Assembly: GCA_015488125.1 (NCBI GenBank)
Contig: WFOJ01000147.1
Coordinates: 1-9,881 of the forward strand
Direction of reading: 5' to 3'
Origin: Mariprofundaceae bacterium
GTDB lineage: Bacteria > Pseudomonadota > Zetaproteobacteria > Mariprofundales > Mariprofundaceae
DNA length: 9,881 nt
Shown here: positions 7,284 to 9,881 of the stretch, piece by piece
Numbering within the stretch: the first letter of the stretch is position 1
Layout of the letters: each line of letters opens with the position of its first letter
The notes under the pieces: model-generated
The model's database searches: none
What the model saw: only the letters and a program-made list of their open reading frames with translations
Told to the model about the DNA's origin: nothing
Made by a program: the position numbers and the translations under genes

Positions 7284-7334
7284 GCCGGGAGGAAGGCCCG
7301 GCAGTGATACTGTTTCATGAAGGAGGTTATCATG
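7284..7334 (+). promoter_or_regulatory. ROSE-like RNA thermometer candidate in the hsp20 leader
   Basis: The roughly 50-base hsp20 leader can form two hairpins. The first is a strong GC stem GCCGGG/CCCGGC (7284-7289 with 7297-7302, 7-base loop). The second encloses the translation start. GUGAUA (7304-7309) pairs with UAUCAU (7328-7333), which takes in the first two bases of the AUG. After a 2-base bulge on the 3' side (7326-7327), CUGUUU (7310-7315) pairs with AAGGAG (7320-7325), hiding the Shine-Dalgarno behind a stem with a G-G opposition and a G-U pair; the loop is CAUG. A weak, mismatched stem over the ribosome binding site of a small heat-shock gene, preceded by a stable hairpin, is the known design of ROSE thermometers. 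The canonical UYGCU motif is absent, so this is ROSE-like by architecture only. Confidence 0.6.
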
Positions 7335-7760
7335 AGCATCACACGCTGGAATCCATGGAGTGAACTTGAAAGCATGAATCAACGCATTAGCCGCTTGCTG
7401 GATCAGACGCAGGGCGTTCTTTCTACTGAGGAAAATAGCTGGGCTCCTTCGGTAGATATCAGGGAAACAGACGATGCACTGCTCGTGCAGGCCGAGCTTC
7501 CCGGTATCGACAAAAAAGATGTGCGCCTGGAGGTAAAGGATGGTGTTCTGACACTCTCTGGTGAACGTCATTATGAGAAGACGGTTGAGAATGAGAATGT
7601 GCATCGTGTAGAGCGGGCTTATGGCAAGTTTTCTCGCAGTTTTTCCCTGCCCAACAATGTTGATACCGATGCTGTTGAGGCCAGTATGAAAGACGGTGTG
7701 CTGAGCGTTCGTCTGCCCAAGGCCGAGACGGCCAAACCGAAAGCTATTACCATTGACTGA
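7332..7760 (+). CDS. Small heat-shock protein, Hsp20/alpha-crystallin family
   Basis: This 142-residue ATP-independent chaperone holds unfolding proteins in the cytoplasm. The N-terminal arm MSITRWNPWSELESMNQRIS is typical of class A bacterial Hsp20. The alpha-crystallin domain runs from about WAPSVDIRE (residue 37) to RLPKAE (about 132), with the conserved VLTLSGER strand and the A-x-x-x-DGVL signature ASMKDGVLSVRLPK. The tail ends KAITID, giving the I-x-I anchor (ITI) that docks between subunits. The longer frame opens with an ATG at 7317, but AGGAGG (7321-7326) lies inside that extension, five bases before the ATG at 7332, so 7332 is the start. The gene stands alone between its own promoter and terminator, divergent from recQ. 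Expression is probably heat-controlled at the leader. Confidence 0.95.
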   Translation: MSITRWNPWSELESMNQRISRLLDQTQGVLSTEENSWAPSVDIRETDDALLVQAELPGIDKKDVRLEVKDGVLTLSGERHYEKTVENENVHRVERAYGKFSRSFSLPNNVDTDAVEASMKDGVLSVRLPKAETAKPKAITID

Positions 7761-7789
7761 GTGCAACGGCTTTTCAGTCGCCATCTTTC

Positions 7790-7823
7790 AAAGGGGCCGC
7801 GTCAGCGGCTCCTTTGTTTTTTG
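7790..7823 (+). terminator. Rho-independent terminator of hsp20
   Basis: A 12-bp stem, CAAAGGGGCCGC (7790-7801) with GCGGCTCCTTTG (7806-7817), contains one G-U pair and a GTCA loop. Six Ts follow (7818-7823). It lies 29 bp past the hsp20 stop. Confidence 0.92.
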
Positions 7824-7830
7824 ATCACCA

Positions 7831-7857
7831 ACTGATCTGACCTCGTCAGATTAGTTA
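7831..7857. repeat. 27-base hairpin just after the hsp20 terminator
   Basis: AACTGATCTGAC (7831-7842) is separated by CTC from GTCAGATTAGTT (7846-7857), giving 12 paired positions with one mismatch (G-U or A-C, depending on the strand). There is no T-run on either side, so it is not a standard terminator. It begins only 7 bp after the T-run of the previous terminator. A backup terminator stem, an operator or an old mobile-element end are all possible. Nothing else is recognisable between 7858 and about 7949. Confidence 0.6.
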
Positions 7858-8020
7858 CAGTGCAAAGCCCGGAATGTAGTCTCTCATCACCAAATCATAA
7901 GAAAATAGGTAAAACATCCCTGGAATTCCAAACAAAAGACCTTTGCATCATGAGGGTGCATTAAACCTTTCATAATCTGTCGTGTTCATTATACGTTATG
8001 GTGTTTATGGGAGGTGAGGC

Positions 8021-8479
8021 ATGCTTGGTTTTTCTGCATCCATGATCGAATCGCGTCTTGGTAGGGATCATTATCTGGTGAAGGTATGGCGTTTATCGGA
8101 CTGGGATTGCTTTGCAGTGATTCTGAAAGATGTATACGCCCGTAGAGCGCCTGTGGGCGGGGTGGTTTCTTATGATCCGCCGAAGATGTTTCGCGCGATG
8201 ATCCTGCAGGCATAGCACGGCTTGTCTGATCCGAAGATAAAAGAAGCACTGAAGGTGCGGATGGATTTCATCTGATTCACGGATTTTGATGTTACCGGTT
8301 CGGTTCCCGATGAGACAAGTATTTGCCGTTTCCGCAATCGATTGGTCAACAAGAAGCTGGATAAACGTCTGTTTGCCGAACTGAACCGTCAGTTGTCGGC
8401 GCACGGGTTGATGGTGGAGAAAGCGAAGGCGGCGATTGTGGATGCGTCGGTGATTGAATCGGCTGCCCGACAGACTCCT
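8021..8479 (+). pseudogene. IS5-family transposase, N-terminal part, with two stops and a lost 3' half
   Basis: One plus-strand frame from the ATG at 8021 (GGGAGGTGAGG lies just upstream) reads through two stops, TAG at 8213 and TGA at 8273, without any frameshift. The segments are SYDPPKMFRAMILQA-stop-HGLSDPKIKEALKVRMDFI-stop-FTDFDVTGSVPDETSICRFR, then LFAELNRQLSAHGLMVEKAK and AAIVDASVIESAAR. This is the DUF772 N-terminal domain of IS5-family DDE transposases. TAG most simply replaces the TGG of the usual WH(S/G)LSD motif. The Asp of IVDAS is the first catalytic residue; the other two (D and E) are absent, because similarity ends at AAR, right where the palindrome and the 163-bp element begin. 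The protein cannot be active. Confidence 0.85.
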
Positions 8480-8494
8480 AGGAGTCTGTCGGGC
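8465..8494. repeat. Perfect 30-bp palindrome at the transposase/element junction
   Basis: GCCCGACAGACTCCT (8465-8479) is followed with no spacer by its exact reverse complement (8480-8494). The right half is the left end of copy 2 of the 163-bp element; the left half is an inverted duplicate of that same end, matching it and not the slightly different right end. The centre contains CTAG (8478-8481), which recurs at the other end of the element (8641-8644). Confidence 0.9.
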
Positions 8495-8642
8495 TTTGAT
8501 CAATCTACTACGAAAAAGCGGCTATTGGCCAAATATTCGCCCTGTTTTTGTTAAATAGCGCTGCTATTCGCCGCCAACAGGTCGTCTATTTGACTCAATC
8601 CCGCTATTTCTCGTGACGATTGCCAAAGTCCGACAGGCTCCT
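8480..8642. repeat. 163-bp near-palindromic (MITE-like) element, copy 2
   Basis: This copy has the same length and orientation as the one at 2591-2753. Its ends are AGGAGTCTGTCGGGCTTT and, read from the opposite strand on the right, AGGAGCCTGTCGGACTTT. It is bounded on both sides by CTAG (8478-8481 and 8641-8644), compatible with a 4-bp target duplication, though because CTAG is itself palindromic it could equally be part of the termini. Inner arms continue to pair (for example GAAAAAGCGG near 8511 with CCGCTATTTC near 8601) down to a perfect central hairpin AATAGC-GCT-GCTATT (8554-8568). Its midpoint, 8561, is the midpoint of the whole element. No protein is encoded. It has the features of a non-autonomous MITE; the transposase that would mobilise it is not identified. 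Confidence 0.82.
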
Positions 8643-8831
8643 AGGGGCACCCTCATCAAAGCCATCCGTTGGCATGACGGGAGGCGCCTAATGGATTGGT
8701 GCGCGCCTTGGCAGGGTAAAAAGCCAAAAAGAAATGAGATTCGACTGAGCAAACAACGGTGAAAAGCTCCAAAACATCGCAAAAGGAAGGTCAAAGCCGG
8801 GGAAACAGAATGTGCTGAGGTCTTATAGAGG

Positions 8832-8837
8832 TATAAT
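8832..8837 (+). promoter_or_regulatory. Likely -10 box of the ffh promoter
   Basis: A perfect TATAAT lies 88 bp before the ffh start. No good -35 is visible at 16-18 bp (the region around 8808-8815 reads GAATGTGC), so the promoter is called from the -10 alone. The stretch 8657-8831 holds no gene or structure that I recognise. Confidence 0.4.
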
Positions 8838-8925
8838 CCCGGCGGGTCTGATTTGCCATTTTGATTTCATGCGGTTGAATTGCCCCTTGGCGACGGTTGA
8901 CCAGAAACCATCCGGGAGAAGTTCC

Positions 8926-9881
8926 ATGTTTGACAAACTCAGTCAGAAACTTGGTGATATCACTGCCAGGTTGCGCAAAACAGTACGCATTACCGAAGCT
9001 GACCTTGATGCCACGTTGCGTGAAATGCGGCTGGCCTTGCTGGAAGCTGACGTGGCCTTGCCGGTGGTGCGCCATCTGATGAGCGAGGTGCGTCAGCGGG
9101 CGCTGGGTGAAGAAGTTGCACGCAGCCTGCAACCTGGTCAGGTGATTATCAAAATTCTGCATGATGTCCTCAGCGATGTGCTGGGTGGTGAACAGCAACC
9201 ATTACGGCTGGAGAGCATTCCCTCGGTTATTTTGCTGTGTGGCCTGCAGGGGGCGGGCAAGACGACCACGGCGGGCAAACTGGCACGCATGCTGGTTACG
9301 CAGGGCAAGAAAGTTGCCCTGACCAGTGTCGATGCGACGCGACCAGCGGCACGCGAGCAATTGCGTATTCTGGCCGGACAAGTGGACGTCCCCTATCTGG
9401 AGGCGGAAAACCCGCAGGCATCGGCAGCAGAGATGGCGCGATCAGCCTTGCAACAGGCACGCACCGGCGGCCATCATGTGCTTATTCTTGATACCGCAGG
9501 CCGTCAGGTCGTGGATGATGCGCTGATGGCGGAAATCACAGCCGTTGCCGATGCCGTGCAGGCTGCTGAACGCCTGCTGGTGCTCGATGCCATGACCGGT
9601 CAGACTGCCTTGAAAATTGCCGAAGATTTTCACGCCGCTGTTCAGCTCAGCGGTTGCATTCTCAGCAAAACGGATGCCGATGTGCGCGGCGGGGCAGCGC
9701 TTTCTGTGGCCTATAGCACGAAGGTACAGGTGCGCTTTGTCGGCACTGGGGAAAAAATCGATGCCTTTGAGGTCTTCGATCCGCAGCGCATGGCCGGACG
9801 TATTCTTGGCCAGGGTGATGTTGTCGGGCTGGTTGAAAAAATCCAGGCGACCGTGGATCGTGAAAAAGCCAGCCGACTGGC
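8926..9881 (+). CDS. ffh: Signal recognition particle GTPase Ffh (C-terminus cut by window edge)
   Basis: Ffh binds 4.5S RNA and signal peptides of nascent membrane proteins and delivers them to FtsY. The 318 residues visible cover the N and G domains; the RNA- and signal-binding M domain lies beyond the right edge. The N domain carries LREMRLALLEADVALPVV (31-48). G-domain motifs are G1 GLQGAGKT (106-113), G2 DATRPAA (136-142), G3 DTAGR (189-193), G4 SKTD (247-250) with ADVRGGAAL after it, and G5 GTGEK (273-277). Some usually constant positions differ: DATRPAA stands where most have DVYRPAA, GRQVVDD replaces GR-x-hydrophobic-x-DE, and SKTDAD replaces TKVDGD. Start ATG 8926 follows GGGAG by seven bases. 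All GTPase motifs are complete, so the protein should work; it looks like a divergent but genuine Ffh and not FtsY or FlhF. Confidence 0.94.
   Translation, partial: MFDKLSQKLGDITARLRKTVRITEADLDATLREMRLALLEADVALPVVRHLMSEVRQRALGEEVARSLQPGQVIIKILHDVLSDVLGGEQQPLRLESIPSVILLCGLQGAGKTTTAGKLARMLVTQGKKVALTSVDATRPAAREQLRILAGQVDVPYLEAENPQASAAEMARSALQQARTGGHHVLILDTAGRQVVDDALMAEITAVADAVQAAERLLVLDAMTGQTALKIAEDFHAAVQLSGCILSKTDADVRGGAALSVAYSTKVQVRFVGTGEKIDAFEVFDPQRMAGRILGQGDVVGLVEKIQATVDREKASRL

Larger units (their letters stand above)
7950..8656 (+). mobile_element. Remnant of an IS5-family insertion sequence (extent tentative)
   Basis: The limits are suggested by a 10-bp inverted repeat, ATGAGGGTGC (7950-7959) and GCACCCTCAT (8647-8656). 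Outside these arms a CTTTG is found on both sides, offset by four bases. The left arm lies about 60 bp before the transposase start, as expected for an IS end. Between the arms lie the truncated transposase and copy 2 of the 163-bp element; the 3' half of the transposase is missing. The arm match is short enough to be chance, so the transposase is the firm evidence and the ends are a guess. Confidence 0.45.

Noticed and set aside
7269..7784. A 171-codon minus-strand frame opposite hsp20
   Set aside because: It covers the Hsp20 gene in antisense, runs through the hsp20 promoter and leader, and has no recognisable domain.
8093..8503. A 136-codon minus-strand frame
   Set aside because: It is the antisense of the IS5-family transposase relic; the plus-strand reading is the one with family similarity.
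8342..8554. A plus-strand frame running from the transposase into the hairpin element
   Set aside because: Its first part is genuine transposase relic, but its last part is only read-through of non-coding hairpin sequence and is not a separate gene.
2591..8642. The repeated sequence considered as a CRISPR array or phage attachment pair
   Set aside because: There are only two copies, 163 bp long and 5.9 kb apart, with ordinary chromosomal genes between them and no integrase, cas gene or regular spacers.

Overview
The window reads as a piece of a Gram-negative, probably proteobacterial, chromosome of moderate GC. It holds seven intact or edge-cut protein genes and two patches of decayed insertion sequence. 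The proteobacterial call rests on a YqiJ/YqiK pair, a long RecQ with HRDC and C-terminal helix-turn-helix parts, a class A small heat-shock protein and an Ffh gene. I cannot name the species. None of the genes forms a recognisable defence, secretion or biosynthetic system; the unusual content lies in the non-coding DNA.

Layout. From 1 to 2305 (minus strand) lies a membrane-microdomain operon, yqiJ then yqiK (flotillin), with yqiK cut by the left edge. From 2306 to 2779 there is no gene, only a probable IS21-like relic (about 2434-2590) that runs directly into a 163-bp near-palindromic element (2591-2753). From 2780 to 4323 (minus) is an arsenic operon: an ACR3 arsenite efflux pump overlapping a thioredoxin-type arsenate reductase, behind a promoter whose spacer and -10 are covered by an ArsR-like inverted repeat, with no arsR gene nearby. 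From 4403 to 7179 (minus) recQ and a small alpha/beta hydrolase overlap by one base.

From 7180 to 7331 is a divergent promoter region. The recQ promoter places its -10 so close to the ATG that the transcript could be leaderless. The opposite promoter drives an hsp20 gene whose short leader can fold so that both the ribosome binding site and the AUG are paired, in the style of a ROSE RNA thermometer. A strong terminator follows hsp20, then a 27-base hairpin.

From about 7950 to 8656 lies a second IS remnant, an IS5-family transposase with two in-frame stops. It has lost everything after its first catalytic Asp and ends at a second copy of the same 163-bp element, where the junction is a perfect 30-bp palindrome. 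From 8926 to the right edge runs ffh, the signal recognition particle GTPase, probably served by a TATAAT box at 8832.

Functional links. ArsC reduces arsenate to arsenite and ACR3 exports it. YqiJ and YqiK probably act together in the inner membrane. RecQ, Hsp20 and Ffh are independent housekeeping or stress genes. The most interesting item is the repeated 163-bp hairpin element: each copy is symmetric about the same central hairpin, its ends keep pairing through compensatory base changes, and each copy abuts a truncated transposase relic.
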